Source of the DNA: a bacterium
GTDB taxonomy: Bacteria > Desulfobacterota > Binatia > Binatales > Binataceae
Length of the DNA: 64,000 bases
Direction of reading: 5' to 3'
NCBI GenBank assembly: GCA_014896235.1
Contig: JADBKU010000023.1
Location: 62,001 to 126,000, forward strand
The notes beneath the pieces are model-generated. The model was given only the letters and a program-made list of their open reading frames with translations. It was not told the DNA's origin and made no database searches. Shown piece by piece: positions 8,943 to 18,634 of the stretch (the stretch's first letter is position 1; each line of letters starts with the position of its first letter). Made by a program: the position numbers and the translations under genes.

Positions 8943-11678
8943 CTACACGTCTTTGAATTCGCGCTTCGCCTTGCGCGCTTCGATCGCTGCCTGCGCCGCC
9001 GCGAGCCGCGCCACCGGCAGCCGGAACGGCGAGCACGATACGTAATCAAGCCCCAGGCGATGGCACAGCTTGACGCTTGCCGGATCGCCGCCATGCTCGC
9101 CGCAGATGCCAATCTTGATCTTGCGGTTGGCTTTGCGGCCGCGCTCGATCGCGATCTCCATCAGGCCGGCGACGCCATTCGCGTCGAGTTCCTGAAACGG
9201 ATCTTTGCGGTAAACGCCCCGTTCCAGATAGGCGTCGAGGAACTTGACCGAGTCGTCGCGCGAAAGCCCGTAGGTCATCTGCGTCAAATCATTGGTGCCG
9301 AAGGAAAAAAAGTCGGCCACCGCGCCGATTTCGCCGGCTTCGATGCAGGCGCGCGGCACCTCGATCATCGTGCCGAGCAGAAACGTCATCCGGTTCTTGC
9401 CGTCGCCGCCGATTTCCTGCGCGACCGCGCGTATCTCCTTCGCCAGAAATTCGAATTCCCGCCGCTCGCCGATCAGCGGCAGCATGATTTCCGGATCGAC
9501 TTTGATCTTTTCGCGCTTCAATTCGAGCGCCGCCTCGAGGATCGCGCGGGCCTGCGCCCGGTAGATTTCCGGATGGCTGATGCCGAGGCGGGAGCCGCGA
9601 TGGCCCAGCATCGGATTGAATTCGTGCAGGTTGTCGCGCACGCGGCGCAGATGTTCGGCGTCAACGCCCATCTCGGACGCGAGCTTGCGAATCTCGTCGT
9701 CGGTATGCGGCAGGAATTCGTGCAGCGGCGGATCGAGCAGCCGAATCGTCACCGGCTTGCCGGCCATCTCGCGCATAATTTCGATAAAGTCCGCGCCATA
9801 CCGACCCAGCGCGCGCGCCCGCTGTTCCGCCGTCTCCGCCAGGATCATTTCGCGCACCGCCTCGATCCGGCCGGGGCCGAAGAACATATGCTCGGTGCGG
9901 CACAGCCCGATCCCCTCGGCGCCGTACTCGATCGCCGTGCGCGCGTCGCTGGGCGTGTCGGCGTTGGCGCGCACTCCGAGGCGCCGTTCCTGGTCCGCCC
10001 ATTTCATGAAGCGCCTGAAGTGATCGGAAAGTTCCGGCGGCGCCGTCGGCACGCGCCCCGCTATCACCTCGCCGGTCGAACCGTCGAGCGTCAGATACTC
10101 GCCGCGCCGGATCACCTTGTCGCCCACCTTGAGCGCGCCGGCCGCGTAATCGATCTCGAGCGCGCCGCATCCCGCGACGCAGCATTTCCCCATCCCGCGC
10201 GCGACCACCGCGGCGTGGCTGGTCATGCCGCCGCGCGCGGTCAGAATTCCCTCCGCCACCTGCATCCCGTGAATGTCCTCGGGCGAGGTTTCGATGCGCA
10301 CCAGGATCACTTTGCGGCCGGCCTTGCTCGCCGCCACCGCCTCGTCCGCCGAGAACACCGCTTCGCCGGCGACCGCGCCGGGCGAAGCCGGCAGGCCGCG
10401 CGCGATTACGTCCTTCGCCGCTTTCGGGTCGAGCCGCGGATGCAGCAACTGTTCGAGTTGCGCCGGCTCCACGCGCATCAGCGCCGCGCGCCGGTCGATC
10501 AGCCGTTCCTCGGCCATCTCGACCGCGACCCGGACCGCCGCCGCCGCGGTGCGCTTGCCGGTGCGCGTCTGCAGCATGAACAGGCGTTCGCGTTCGATCG
10601 TGAACTCCATGTCCTGCATGTCGCGGAAATGCTTTTCCAGCCGCGCCGAGATTTTCAGCAGTTCTTTGTAAACTTTGGGGAAGCTTTCTTCGAGCGTCGC
10701 ATGGTTCGCCGCGCGTTCAGCCTCGTCGATGCCGTTGCGCTTCGCCCATTCGCGTCCCGCTGCCAGGCTGATCTGCCGCGGAGTGCGGATTCCAGCGACC
10801 ACGTCTTCGCCCTGCGCATTCGGCAGGAATTCGCCATAGATTCCCTTCGCGCCGGTCGAAGGATCGCGCGTGAAGGCCACGCCCGTCGCGCAATCGGCGC
10901 CGAGGTTGCCGAAGACCATCGATTGCACGGTCACGGCCGTGCCCCAATCGCCGGGAATATTGTTGATTTTGCGATAGGTGACGGCGCGATCGTTGTTCCA
11001 CGAACCGAATACCGCGCCGATCGCTTCCCATAACTGCTCGCGCGGATCTTGAGGCAGGTCGCGGCCGACGCGCCGACGGATCAAATCGCGGAATTCATCG
11101 ACCAGTTCCTTCAAATCGGCGACGCCGAGTTCGACGTCTTCGCGCACGCCGCGCGCGGCTTTCTTGCGTTCGATTATTTCTTCGAACGGATCGCGATCGT
11201 TTTTGTCCTCCGGTTTAAGCTTCAGCACCACGTCGCCGTACATCTGGCAGAATCGCCGGTAGGAATCCCACGCGAAGCGCGGATTGCCGCTGACGACTTC
11301 CAGTCCCGCGACGGTCTTGTCGGTCAGGCCGAGATTGAGAACGGTGTCCATCATGCCGGGCATCGAAACCCGCGCGCCCGACCGTACGGAGACCAGCAGC
11401 GGATTTTGCGCGTCGCCGAATTTCCTGCCGAGCGCCCGCTCGATCCGCGCGACGCTCTTCTCGACGCCCTGTTCGAGCCCCTTCGGATATTTGCCCTTGT
11501 GCTCGTAAAAGTAGTTGCAGACACGCGTCGAAATCGTGAAGCCGGGCGGCACCGGCAGCTTGAGCGAGGCCATCTCAGCCAGGTTCGCGCCCTTTCCACC
11601 CAGCAAATCGCGCATGCTCGCGCGTCCTTCGCTCACGCCCGCGCCAAAAAAATAAATTTCCGGATGAACCCGAGCCAT
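8943..11678 (-). CDS. ppdK: Pyruvate, phosphate dikinase
   Basis: 911 residues, full length. It interconverts pyruvate, ATP and phosphate with phosphoenolpyruvate, AMP and pyrophosphate in the cytoplasm. Seen: N-terminal nucleotide-binding domain (LLGGKGANLAEMASL, later MEFTIERERLFMLQTRTGKRTA), the central phospho-His loop GGMTSHAAVVARGMGKCCV, and the C-terminal PEP/pyruvate barrel with GTMIEVPRA and GICGEHGGDP. The gene follows glyQS by 74 nt on the same strand and the two may be co-transcribed. The presence of ppdK points to a pyrophosphate-linked PEP/pyruvate node. Confidence 0.97.
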   Translation of the reverse strand: MARVHPEIYFFGAGVSEGRASMRDLLGGKGANLAEMASLKLPVPPGFTISTRVCNYFYEHKGKYPKGLEQGVEKSVARIERALGRKFGDAQNPLLVSVRSGARVSMPGMMDTVLNLGLTDKTVAGLEVVSGNPRFAWDSYRRFCQMYGDVVLKLKPEDKNDRDPFEEIIERKKAARGVREDVELGVADLKELVDEFRDLIRRRVGRDLPQDPREQLWEAIGAVFGSWNNDRAVTYRKINNIPGDWGTAVTVQSMVFGNLGADCATGVAFTRDPSTGAKGIYGEFLPNAQGEDVVAGIRTPRQISLAAGREWAKRNGIDEAERAANHATLEESFPKVYKELLKISARLEKHFRDMQDMEFTIERERLFMLQTRTGKRTAAAAVRVAVEMAEERLIDRRAALMRVEPAQLEQLLHPRLDPKAAKDVIARGLPASPGAVAGEAVFSADEAVAASKAGRKVILVRIETSPEDIHGMQVAEGILTARGGMTSHAAVVARGMGKCCVAGCGALEIDYAAGALKVGDKVIRRGEYLTLDGSTGEVIAGRVPTAPPELSDHFRRFMKWADQERRLGVRANADTPSDARTAIEYGAEGIGLCRTEHMFFGPGRIEAVREMILAETAEQRARALGRYGADFIEIMREMAGKPVTIRLLDPPLHEFLPHTDDEIRKLASEMGVDAEHLRRVRDNLHEFNPMLGHRGSRLGISHPEIYRAQARAILEAALELKREKIKVDPEIMLPLIGERREFEFLAKEIRAVAQEIGGDGKNRMTFLLGTMIEVPRACIEAGEIGAVADFFSFGTNDLTQMTYGLSRDDSVKFLDAYLERGVYRKDPFQELDANGVAGLMEIAIERGRKANRKIKIGICGEHGGDPASVKLCHRLGLDYVSCSPFRLPVARLAAAQAAIEARKAKREFKDV

Positions 11679-11752
11679 CGCAGTTCAATCTCCAGTCCGT
11701 ATGCTTGTCGGTTGAAAAAGTCGCCGCGCACCGGCCGCTGCGGCCGCGCGCG

Positions 11753-13105
11753 CTAGCGATGCCATCCGATCCGTTCCGTCAAAGTCTCGACCAGTTTCGC
11801 GATCGGCACGCGCACCTGTTCGGTGGTGTCGCGATCGCGCAGCGTTACCGTATCGTCTTCCATCGTCTGATGATCGATCGTCACGCCGAAGGGCGTTCCC
11901 ACTTCGTCCTGACGCCGGTAGCGCCGGCCGATCGATCCCGCTTGATCGTAGGTCGTCGTGAAATACGGCGCCAGCCGCGCCCGCACTTCGTGCGCCTTCT
12001 CCGGTTGTCCGCCCTTGCGCAGCAGCGGATAGACAGCGGCCTTGATCGGCGCGAGCCGCGGATCGAGCCGCAGTACGATGCGCGTCTCGCCCTCCACCAC
12101 GTCCTCGTCGTACGCGTCGATCAGAAACGCCAGCATCGTGCGATCGACCCCCGCCGCCGGTTCGATCACCCACGGCCGGTAGCGGCTCTTGGCCTCTTCA
12201 TCGAAGTAGGTCAAGTCCTTGCCGCTGTATTTCGCATGCTGGTCGAGGTCGAAACTGCCGCGCCGTGCGATTCCCTCAAGCTCGCCCCATCCGAACGGAT
12301 AGAGGAATTCAACGTCGGTGGTGCCGCGCGAATAGTGCGAGAGTTCGTCCTTGGCGTGCGGCCGCAGGCGCAGATGGTCGCGTTTGACGCCGTATTTGAC
12401 GTACCAGTTGAAGCGCTCGTTGACCCAATAGTCGAACCAGCTTTGCTCTTCCGCCGGATCGGGCTTGACGAAGAATTCCATCTCCATCTGCTCGAACTCG
12501 CGGGTGCGGAAGATGAAGTTTCCCGGCGTGATTTCGTTGCGGAAAGACTTGCCGGTTTGCGCCACGCCGAAGGGCAGTTTAACGCGCTGCGTATCGACCA
12601 GGTTCGCGAAGTTGGCGAAAATTCCCTGCGCCGTTTCGGGCCGCAGATAGATCGTGCTCGCGGTGTCCTCGACCGGTCCCATGAAGGTTTTGAACATTAG
12701 GTTGAACTGCCGCGCCTCGGTCAGCTCTCCGCCGCATTCGGGGCAGCGGTCGCCCTGGATGTGGTCGGCGCGAAAACGCTGCTTGCAGTTTTTGCAATCC
12801 ACCAGCGGGTCGGTGAAGTTCTGCAGATGGCCGGAGGCTTCCCAGGTGCGCGGATGCTGCAGGATGGCGCTGTCGAGGCCGATCACGTCGGTGCGGCGCT
12901 GCACCATGTCGCGCCACCAGGCCTCCTTGACATTGCGCTTAAGCTCGACGCCGAGAGGTCCGTAATCGAAAGTCGAACCGAGACCGCCGTAAATATCGCT
13001 GGCCGGAAAAACGATCCCGCGCCGCTTGCACAGATTGACGATTTTCTCCATCGTGACCGCGCGCTGCGGCGCAGTCTCAGCTTGAGGAGCGGTTTCCGCG
13101 GACAA
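11753..13105 (-). CDS. glyQS: Glycyl-tRNA synthetase, single-chain type
   Basis: 450 residues. Class II aminoacyl-tRNA synthetase of the dimeric type found in many bacteria and in eukaryotes, not the alpha2beta2 GlyQ/GlyS type. Seen: [21 protein letters not shown] at the N-terminus, a CxxC...CxxC zinc-type segment (DCKNCKQRF...CPECGG), motif 2 ([14 protein letters not shown]) and motif 3 ([13 protein letters not shown]), then an anticodon-binding domain. The first 18 residues are an extra low-complexity Ala/Gln/Thr leader; Met19 ([12 protein letters not shown]) is a possible later start. Confidence 0.95.
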   Translation of the reverse strand: MSAETAPQAETAPQRAVTMEKIVNLCKRRGIVFPASDIYGGLGSTFDYGPLGVELKRNVKEAWWRDMVQRRTDVIGLDSAILQHPRTWEASGHLQNFTDPLVDCKNCKQRFRADHIQGDRCPECGGELTEARQFNLMFKTFMGPVEDTASTIYLRPETAQGIFANFANLVDTQRVKLPFGVAQTGKSFRNEITPGNFIFRTREFEQMEMEFFVKPDPAEEQSWFDYWVNERFNWYVKYGVKRDHLRLRPHAKDELSHYSRGTTDVEFLYPFGWGELEGIARRGSFDLDQHAKYSGKDLTYFDEEAKSRYRPWVIEPAAGVDRTMLAFLIDAYDEDVVEGETRIVLRLDPRLAPIKAAVYPLLRKGGQPEKAHEVRARLAPYFTTTYDQAGSIGRRYRRQDEVGTPFGVTIDHQTMEDDTVTLRDRDTTEQVRVPIAKLVETLTERIGWHR

Positions 13106-13153
13106 AAAATCTTCCTCCTGGAAGCATGCGCGCCGATTCGGACGGCCGCGCCG

Positions 13154-13696
13154 CTAGACCTGATCCAGTCTGATTATTTCGGCGGCGACTTCGCCCGCCG
13201 CGCCGATTTCGAGAATCGCGACCGTTCCGGGCACATCGACCAAGTTTCCCGGCAGCGTCGCGCTGCCCGGATTCACCACCAGCGTCGCGCCGTAGCGCAC
13301 GACGCCTTCCAGATGGCTGTGGCCCATCACCAGCACGTCGACCGGACCGCCGAAATGACGATTCATCGCGGCCTCGAACACTTCCTGCGAAGTTTCGTCC
13401 GGCGTCGGCAGCGCGTGGGCCAGCCCGATTCGCACTCCGCCAATCTCGAACAGATGAGCAGTGCGGGCGCGGTCGTCCGGGTCGAGGCGGTAGCGATGGC
13501 CGTCCAACCCCTCGTCGCCGTTGCCGATCGCCGCGACCACCGGCGCGATCCGCTCCAGTTCGTCGAGCACGCGGTTGACATAAACGTCTCCGGCATGCAT
13601 TACGAGGTCAACGCCCGCCAGAGCGTCGAATACCGACGGCGGAAGATGTTCGCACGCTTCGGGGATGTGGGTGTCTGAAATAAGCCCGATTCGCAT
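13154..13696 (-). CDS. YfcE/MJ0936-type metallophosphoesterase
   Basis: 180 residues from the ATG at 13696 (GGAAG 8 nt upstream), where the first strand MRIGLISDTH begins; the frame continues upstream but without homologous content. Calcineurin-like motifs are all present: SDTH, DLVMHAGDVY, GNGDEG, VMGHSHLE and VNPGSATLP. Family members hydrolyse phosphodiesters; the physiological substrate is unknown. It lies about 50 nt downstream of glyQS in the reverse sense (it is the next gene upstream on the minus strand). Confidence 0.85.
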   Translation of the reverse strand: MRIGLISDTHIPEACEHLPPSVFDALAGVDLVMHAGDVYVNRVLDELERIAPVVAAIGNGDEGLDGHRYRLDPDDRARTAHLFEIGGVRIGLAHALPTPDETSQEVFEAAMNRHFGGPVDVLVMGHSHLEGVVRYGATLVVNPGSATLPGNLVDVPGTVAILEIGAAGEVAAEIIRLDQV

Positions 13697-13905
13697 TGGA
13701 CCGGCTTCCGGGCATTTCCCGGATAGACCCAACAAAGTATCATGCCCCGCGGGCGGCGGCAATTTGAACGTCCCGAACGGCGTTTCGCATGATTGCAGTC
13801 AGAAAACGCGCGCCAAACACCGATCTTTGGCCGTTTTTGGCGCGACTCAACCGGCCCGTCACGTCGGCCGGGATGAATTCTTATGGAACGGGGGATTATT
13901 CCATC

Positions 13906-14238
13906 GTGAAAATCGTCAAAGCGATCGCGCCATTGGTCCTCACCGTCGCGCTGCTGACGCTTGCCGGATGCGGCCACAAGCTGGTCGCGCATGGCGGCGA
14001 CACGACAGTCCCGGTCTATCCCGACAAAGCGTCGTTCGATCGGCTCAAATCGATGCAGAGCCAGGGCGGACCGGCGGGATTGATCGGCGGGATGGGCGCG
14101 AGCCTCGTCGCCAAGCGCGTCGATGACGGCACGCCGATCAAGGTCGACAACTGCGACGATCAGGGATGCGAGATCGAAGTGCTGGACGGCGCGAGCAAGG
14201 GGCTTAAAGGCTACGTCGCCAAAGACGCCGTGGATTAA
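13906..14238 (+). CDS. Small lipoprotein of unknown function
   Basis: About 110 residues from the GTG at 13906; ATG starts at 13873 and 13789 are possible in the same frame but put a long leader before the signal peptide. The N-terminus VKIVKAIAPLVLTVALLTLAGC is a lipoprotein signal with lipobox LAGC. The mature part has two charged segments and two cysteines in DNCDDQGCEIEVLDG, followed by a short beta-rich end (LKGYVAKDAVD) that could be a small SH3-like fold. No family recognised. Confidence 0.6.
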   Translation: MKIVKAIAPLVLTVALLTLAGCGHKLVAHGGDTTVPVYPDKASFDRLKSMQSQGGPAGLIGGMGASLVAKRVDDGTPIKVDNCDDQGCEIEVLDGASKGLKGYVAKDAVD

Positions 14239-14271
14239 CCCGCCAGAGACGAAATTCGAAGGAGGATAAAA

Positions 14272-14634
14272 ATGAACGAACAGGAGGTCGTCGAACACCT
14301 CGCGACCTGGCTGCAGAATAATGGCTGGAACGTGGTGAGAGCCAACCATAGGGGGCCAGGTTTCGATATTGAAGCGAGGCAGGGACTTAACCGCTGGTTC
14401 ATCGAAGCGAAGGGAGATTATCACGGAGATGAGCCGAATAATCGAATGAATTTCAACCAAGCGTTGGGATTCGTTCTCAACAATCGGCAGTACCCAGACG
14501 CCAAATACAGCGTCGCGTTTCCGGATATTCCCTTCTATCGAAGGCTATGGCAGCGAAGTCCGCAGGCGGGAAGATTTCCGGTTAATTCCTGCTTACTCGT
14601 GTCAAATGGCGCAGCCGTTGACGAATTATTTTAG
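14272..14634 (+). CDS. Small PD-(D/E)XK nuclease-fold protein
   Basis: 120 residues with an excellent ribosome site (GGAGG, 7 nt from the ATG). The pattern Glu7, Asp32 (PGFDIEA), Glu45-Ala-Lys47 (WFIEAKGD), then a conserved-looking helix with Gln63 (NFNQALGFVL) matches the PD-(D/E)XK nuclease core in order and spacing. It is a single-domain protein with no methylase, helicase or toxin partner beside it. DNA cleavage is an inference from the motif; an Mrr- or Hjc-like repair or a restriction role would both fit. Confidence 0.6.
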   Translation: MNEQEVVEHLATWLQNNGWNVVRANHRGPGFDIEARQGLNRWFIEAKGDYHGDEPNNRMNFNQALGFVLNNRQYPDAKYSVAFPDIPFYRRLWQRSPQAGRFPVNSCLLVSNGAAVDELF

Positions 14635-14686
14635 AATACGCGATTTGTTTTTCGTTATGTTCTCTGTCCGTTAGTCCTTCTACCCC

Positions 14687-15415
14687 CTAGATTATCGCTT
14701 CAACCGGAGAGTAGCCGAGGCTGATGGCGAGCAGAACTGCCGCGGTGGCGAGTTCCGCGGGATCGTTCGTGGACGCGATCATTTCGTGAAGAATTGAAAG
14801 GTGCACCGCGATCGTCGATTCGACGGATTCACGGGTGGCGCTGACGCCGTCGGGATCGAAGAGCGCGTCAATCAGGCGATTGGCGTCGAAATTCGATTCT
14901 CGTAACGCTTCCGCGATCGCGCGCCGCCAAAATTCGCGTGGCTCGATCGCGCTGAAATCAACCAGCGTTTCAATTCTATCGCGCATCGTCCTGATTAGGG
15001 GTCGATAGCGACCGGCCATCTCCAGCAGCGCATCGACGCCTTGGTCTCTCAGATAGCCGCCGACCGCGCCGTCGACGCCGTACTGGCCGGCAGAACCTGC
15101 CGCCGGTTCCAGCCGGATAAAGCGGTCGCCATCAGGCGTGCGTTCGAGGCCGAGCGGATAGAGCCGGCAGGCGAGGGGGCGTCCCGGATGGATCGAGCAG
15201 CGCGCGCCGTCCAGCGCGGCGCATCCGCCGTTCCCGCGAAAGCGCAGCAGCGATCCACGCCGCTCGGTATAGCGCGCCCGCGCGGCGTCCGTAGCGATTC
15301 CTGATGTTCGGGCGATCGCAAGCAGCTCGGCCGGATTGAGCGAAATGACCTGATTGTGGCAGCAGCGTCCGCATGCGCCGCATCGGTACGAGAATTGGCT
15401 CTGGCGATCCATCAA
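14687..15415 (-). CDS. YkgJ-type cysteine-cluster protein (CxxCxxCC, Zn/Fe binding)
   Basis: 242 residues. The N-terminal RCGACGRCCHN and the later CAALDGARCSIHPGRPLACRLYPLG give the cysteine pattern of the YkgJ/Fli B family, thought to bind zinc or an iron-sulfur cluster. The C-terminal half is helical and unfamiliar. Two adjacent Met codons are possible starts. It is divergent from the acyl-CoA dehydrogenase and shares a 112-nt promoter region with it. Function in the family is poorly known. Confidence 0.75.
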   Translation of the reverse strand: MMDRQSQFSYRCGACGRCCHNQVISLNPAELLAIARTSGIATDAARARYTERRGSLLRFRGNGGCAALDGARCSIHPGRPLACRLYPLGLERTPDGDRFIRLEPAAGSAGQYGVDGAVGGYLRDQGVDALLEMAGRYRPLIRTMRDRIETLVDFSAIEPREFWRRAIAEALRESNFDANRLIDALFDPDGVSATRESVESTIAVHLSILHEMIASTNDPAELATAAVLLAISLGYSPVEAII

Positions 15416-15527
15416 GTGGCGCCGCCGGACGGCTTCGGCGCGTCATTTTACGCTACCGAAATTCGGCCGGCTAAGGTACGATCCGTTTGCCTGAGTTTGC
15501 TGATCAGGCTACGGAGCGATCGCATCG

Positions 15528-16712
15528 ATGGATTTCAACTATTCGCCGGAACAGGAAGCCTATCGCCAGCAGGTTCGGGCCTGGCTGGAAGCCAACCAGC
15601 CGCCTCCGCTTACGCCTGAAGAAAAAGAGCGAATCGACGAGGATTTGCTCTGGGAGCGGAACAAGCGCTGGCACAAAAAGCTCTATGAAGGCGGATGGAT
15701 CGGCCTTAGCTGGCCAAAGGAATACGGCGGACGCGGCGCGACCTTTATCGAGCAATTGATTTTCCAGCAGGAACTGGCGCGGCTCGGCCTGCCGATGGGC
15801 ATCAATGTGCTCGGCATCATCATGACCGGTCCCGCTTTGATGCAGTGGGGCACGGACGAGCAGAAGACGCGCTATTTGAAACCGATCCTGACGGCGGACG
15901 AAATCTGGTGCGAAGGGATGTCCGAGCCTGGCGCCGGTTCCGATCTCGCGTCGATTCAGACCCGCGCCGAACTGGTCGGCGACGAATTTATCGTCAACGG
16001 CCAGAAGGTATGGACCACGCACGCCCATCGTTCCGATTTCTGCCAGCTTTTCGTTCGCACCGATCCGAATGCGCCGAAGCATAAAGGCATGAGCGCGCTG
16101 CTCGTCGATATGCATAGTCCCGGAGTGACGGTCAAACCGCTCAAGCAAATCAGCGGCGACGCCGAGTTCAATGAAATCTTCTTCGAGGACGTACGCGTAC
16201 CAAAGCAGAATTTGCTCGGCCCGCTGAATCGCGGATGGGAGGTGCTGGTCTCGACCCTGATGCACGAGCGGTTCGGAATCAGCGAGACGATCGGCGGCGC
16301 GGACGTGATTCTGGCGCAACTGGTCGAGATGGCGAAAGCGATTCCGGTGAACGGCCATACCGCGGCCGAAGACGATGAAATCCGTCAGCAACTGGCCCAA
16401 TTTGCGATCGAAGTCACAGCCAAGAAATACAACGGCCTGCGCGCGCTGACGCGCCGCCTCAAAGGCCTGCCGCCGAGCGCCGAGTCTTCGATTGGCAAGC
16501 TGGTCTCTACTGAGCTGTCGCAGCGAATGACCAAGTTCGCGGCGCGCATTCTCGGCGCTTACGTCACGCTCGAGCGTAAATCGCCGTTCGCTCCTGACGG
16601 CGACTGGATGCGGCGCATCCTGCAGTCCGAATCGCTGACGATCGCGGGCGGCACCTCGTCCGTCCAGAAGAATATGATCGGCGAGCGGATTTTGCAGCTT
16701 CCAAAAGGCTAG
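15528..16712 (+). CDS. Acyl-CoA dehydrogenase
   Basis: 394 residues, the usual size. FAD-dependent alpha,beta-dehydrogenation of an acyl-CoA thioester. Seen: N-terminal helical domain, GMSEPGAGSDLASIQTRAE (flavin/substrate contact), the QKVWTTHAHRSDFC strand, and the C-terminal ILQSESLTIAGGTSSVQKNMIGERIL, which has the GGTSSVQ FAD-loop. It resembles the long side-chain/steroid-degradation and caiA-like group more than the short-chain FadE group, but chain length specificity cannot be read out. It stands alone on the plus strand. Confidence 0.92.
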   Translation: MDFNYSPEQEAYRQQVRAWLEANQPPPLTPEEKERIDEDLLWERNKRWHKKLYEGGWIGLSWPKEYGGRGATFIEQLIFQQELARLGLPMGINVLGIIMTGPALMQWGTDEQKTRYLKPILTADEIWCEGMSEPGAGSDLASIQTRAELVGDEFIVNGQKVWTTHAHRSDFCQLFVRTDPNAPKHKGMSALLVDMHSPGVTVKPLKQISGDAEFNEIFFEDVRVPKQNLLGPLNRGWEVLVSTLMHERFGISETIGGADVILAQLVEMAKAIPVNGHTAAEDDEIRQQLAQFAIEVTAKKYNGLRALTRRLKGLPPSAESSIGKLVSTELSQRMTKFAARILGAYVTLERKSPFAPDGDWMRRILQSESLTIAGGTSSVQKNMIGERILQLPKG

Positions 16713-16928
16713 AGTGCACGCGAAACGAGCGGCGATGCCCTCAGCATAGGCACACATCCTGCTTTCCATTCCTTGTTCTGCAAGTAGGCGGCGATTTGTT
16801 GAGCAAACATATCGCTCCTGCCTGCGGATTGGTGCGCACAAAATAGGCGCCGCCCAACAAACGGGCGGCAGTTCGGCGCGCATCGCTGAATTCAGACTCG
16901 TCACAGCGTAACGCTGGAGGTTGACTGG

Positions 16929-18260
16929 ATGCGTTCGATTGGGCGCGGAGCAGGTTTGCGTTTGTTTCCATTTTTCGCGGGCGCGATGCTGTTGGCGGCG
17001 ACGCCGGCGCTCGCGGGTGAGAATCCGACGATCAGCGCGGGAGATACCGCGTGGGTCTTGTGCTCATCGGCGCTTGTCTTACTGATGACGGCGCCGGGGC
17101 TGGCTTTGTTCTATGGCGGGATGGTGCGGCGCAAAAACGTGCTGGCCACGTTGATGCACAGCTTTATCCTGACCGCGCTGATTTCGCTGCAATGGGCGAT
17201 TTGTGGTTACAGTCTCGCGTTTTCGCCGCACAATGCGCTGATCGGCGGGCTGAGCTGGCTCGGCTTGAGCGGCGTGAGCGCGACGCAGGCGTACTCCGAC
17301 TATGCCGCGACGATCCCGCATCAGGCGTACATGGTCTTCCAATGCATGTTTGCGATTATTACGCCGGCGCTGATCACGGGCGCATTCGCCGAGCGGATTT
17401 CTTTTCGCGGCTTTTTGCTCTTCAGCCTGCTCTGGACGACCTTCATTTATGATCCGCTGGCCCACTGGGTTTGGGGCGTCGATGGCTGGATCCATCATCT
17501 GGGCGCGCTCGATTTCGCCGGCGGCACGGTGGTCCATATTTCGTCGGGAGTTTCCGCGCTGGCCGCCGTGCTGGTGATCGGCCGGCGCCGCGGCTATCCG
17601 CGCGAGCCGATGATTCCGCACAACCTCACGATGACGGTGATGGGCGCGGGATTGCTGTGGTTCGGATGGTTCGGATTCAACGCGGGCAGCGCGCTCGCGG
17701 CCAACGGGCTGGCGGTATCGGCGTTCGTCGCGACGCATCTGGGAGCGTCCGCCGCCGCCGTCGGATGGATGGTTGTCGAATGGTGGAAGGCGGGCAAACC
17801 GACGGTGCTTGGCGCGGCCAGCGGCGCCGTGGCCGGGCTGGTGGCGATCACGCCGGCGTCAGGATACGTCGGACCGATGTCGGCGATTGCGATCGGCGCC
17901 GGCGCCGGCGCCATTTGCTTTTTCGCCGTGCGGATAAAATCGCGCTTCGGCTACGATGACGCGCTGGACGTGGTCGGCGTGCACGGCGTCGGCGGCATCT
18001 GGGGCGCGCTTGCGACCGGATTGTTCGCCAGCGCGGCCATCAACCCAGCGGGCGCGAACGGGCTTTTTTTCGGCAATCCGGGGCAGTTGGCGATTCAGGC
18101 GATCGCCGTCGCCGCGAGCGTCGGGTTCGCCTTCGCCGGCAGCATGATTTTGCTGAAGGTGACTGATGCGATCGTGGGCCTGCGCGTCGATGAGGAATCG
18201 GAAGTGATGGGCCTTGACCTCAGCGAGCACGACGAGCATGCTTACGCGCTTGAAGCGTAG
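16929..18260 (+). CDS. amtB: Ammonium transporter AmtB
   Basis: 443 residues. A cleavable N-terminal signal (ending TPALAGE) precedes eleven membrane helices. The twin-His channel motif is present: His in DPLAHWVWG and His in DVVGVHGVGGIWG. The C-terminal tail SEVMGLDLSEHDEHAYA is the cytoplasmic tail that docks GlnK. It imports ammonium under nitrogen limitation. Unlike in many bacteria, no glnK lies next to it, and the flanking genes are unrelated. The 216 bp upstream hold no gene I can support. Confidence 0.96.
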   Translation: MRSIGRGAGLRLFPFFAGAMLLAATPALAGENPTISAGDTAWVLCSSALVLLMTAPGLALFYGGMVRRKNVLATLMHSFILTALISLQWAICGYSLAFSPHNALIGGLSWLGLSGVSATQAYSDYAATIPHQAYMVFQCMFAIITPALITGAFAERISFRGFLLFSLLWTTFIYDPLAHWVWGVDGWIHHLGALDFAGGTVVHISSGVSALAAVLVIGRRRGYPREPMIPHNLTMTVMGAGLLWFGWFGFNAGSALAANGLAVSAFVATHLGASAAAVGWMVVEWWKAGKPTVLGAASGAVAGLVAITPASGYVGPMSAIAIGAGAGAICFFAVRIKSRFGYDDALDVVGVHGVGGIWGALATGLFASAAINPAGANGLFFGNPGQLAIQAIAVAASVGFAFAGSMILLKVTDAIVGLRVDEESEVMGLDLSEHDEHAYALEA

Positions 18261-18285
18261 GCGGCGCTGAATTCGCGGCGCGCGG

Positions 18286-18531
18286 CTAACGCTGCATCGC
18301 CTGAAACAGCAGCGGCGCGGCCTCGGACATCATCTCGCCGACGATCTCCGAAAGCGGTTTCCCAGGCACGGCGAGCTTTTCGGTTAGCGAGCGCAGCACG
18401 CGCAGGTAGTGCGCCTTGGTTTCGTCGCTGATCGCGGCGAGGCGTTCGCCCTCCATCACGGCGATGTAGCGCCGATGAATTTCGTAGATTTCGCGATCGG
18501 TGGGATCGGCGGGTTTGGCGGTGCGCGGCAT
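18286..18531 (-). CDS. Small hypothetical protein
   Basis: 81 residues, helical and charged (REIYEIHRRYIAVMEGERLAA), no membrane segment. No family recognised. It lies convergent to amtB and 103 nt downstream of rodA... on the same strand as the rod-shape operon, so it could be its last member. Codon use fits the neighbours. Confidence 0.5.
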   Translation of the reverse strand: MPRTAKPADPTDREIYEIHRRYIAVMEGERLAAISDETKAHYLRVLRSLTEKLAVPGKPLSEIVGEMMSEAAPLLFQAMQR

Positions 18532-18634
18532 GGCTGAATCGATCGCCGCGGCCGGTCGATCGCCGCGGCTGCCTCCGTTCGAGTGATGGGATCGAGTTTA
18601 TGCCGTGGGCGGCGCCGTTCCAACGCGCGCTCGC

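Noticed and set aside
9060..11033. 657-codon plus-strand frame
   Set aside because: Antisense to ppdK; no recognisable domain, no ribosome site.
16741..16971. 76-codon minus-strand frame before amtB
   Set aside because: Overlaps the amtB start and promoter region and has no family character.
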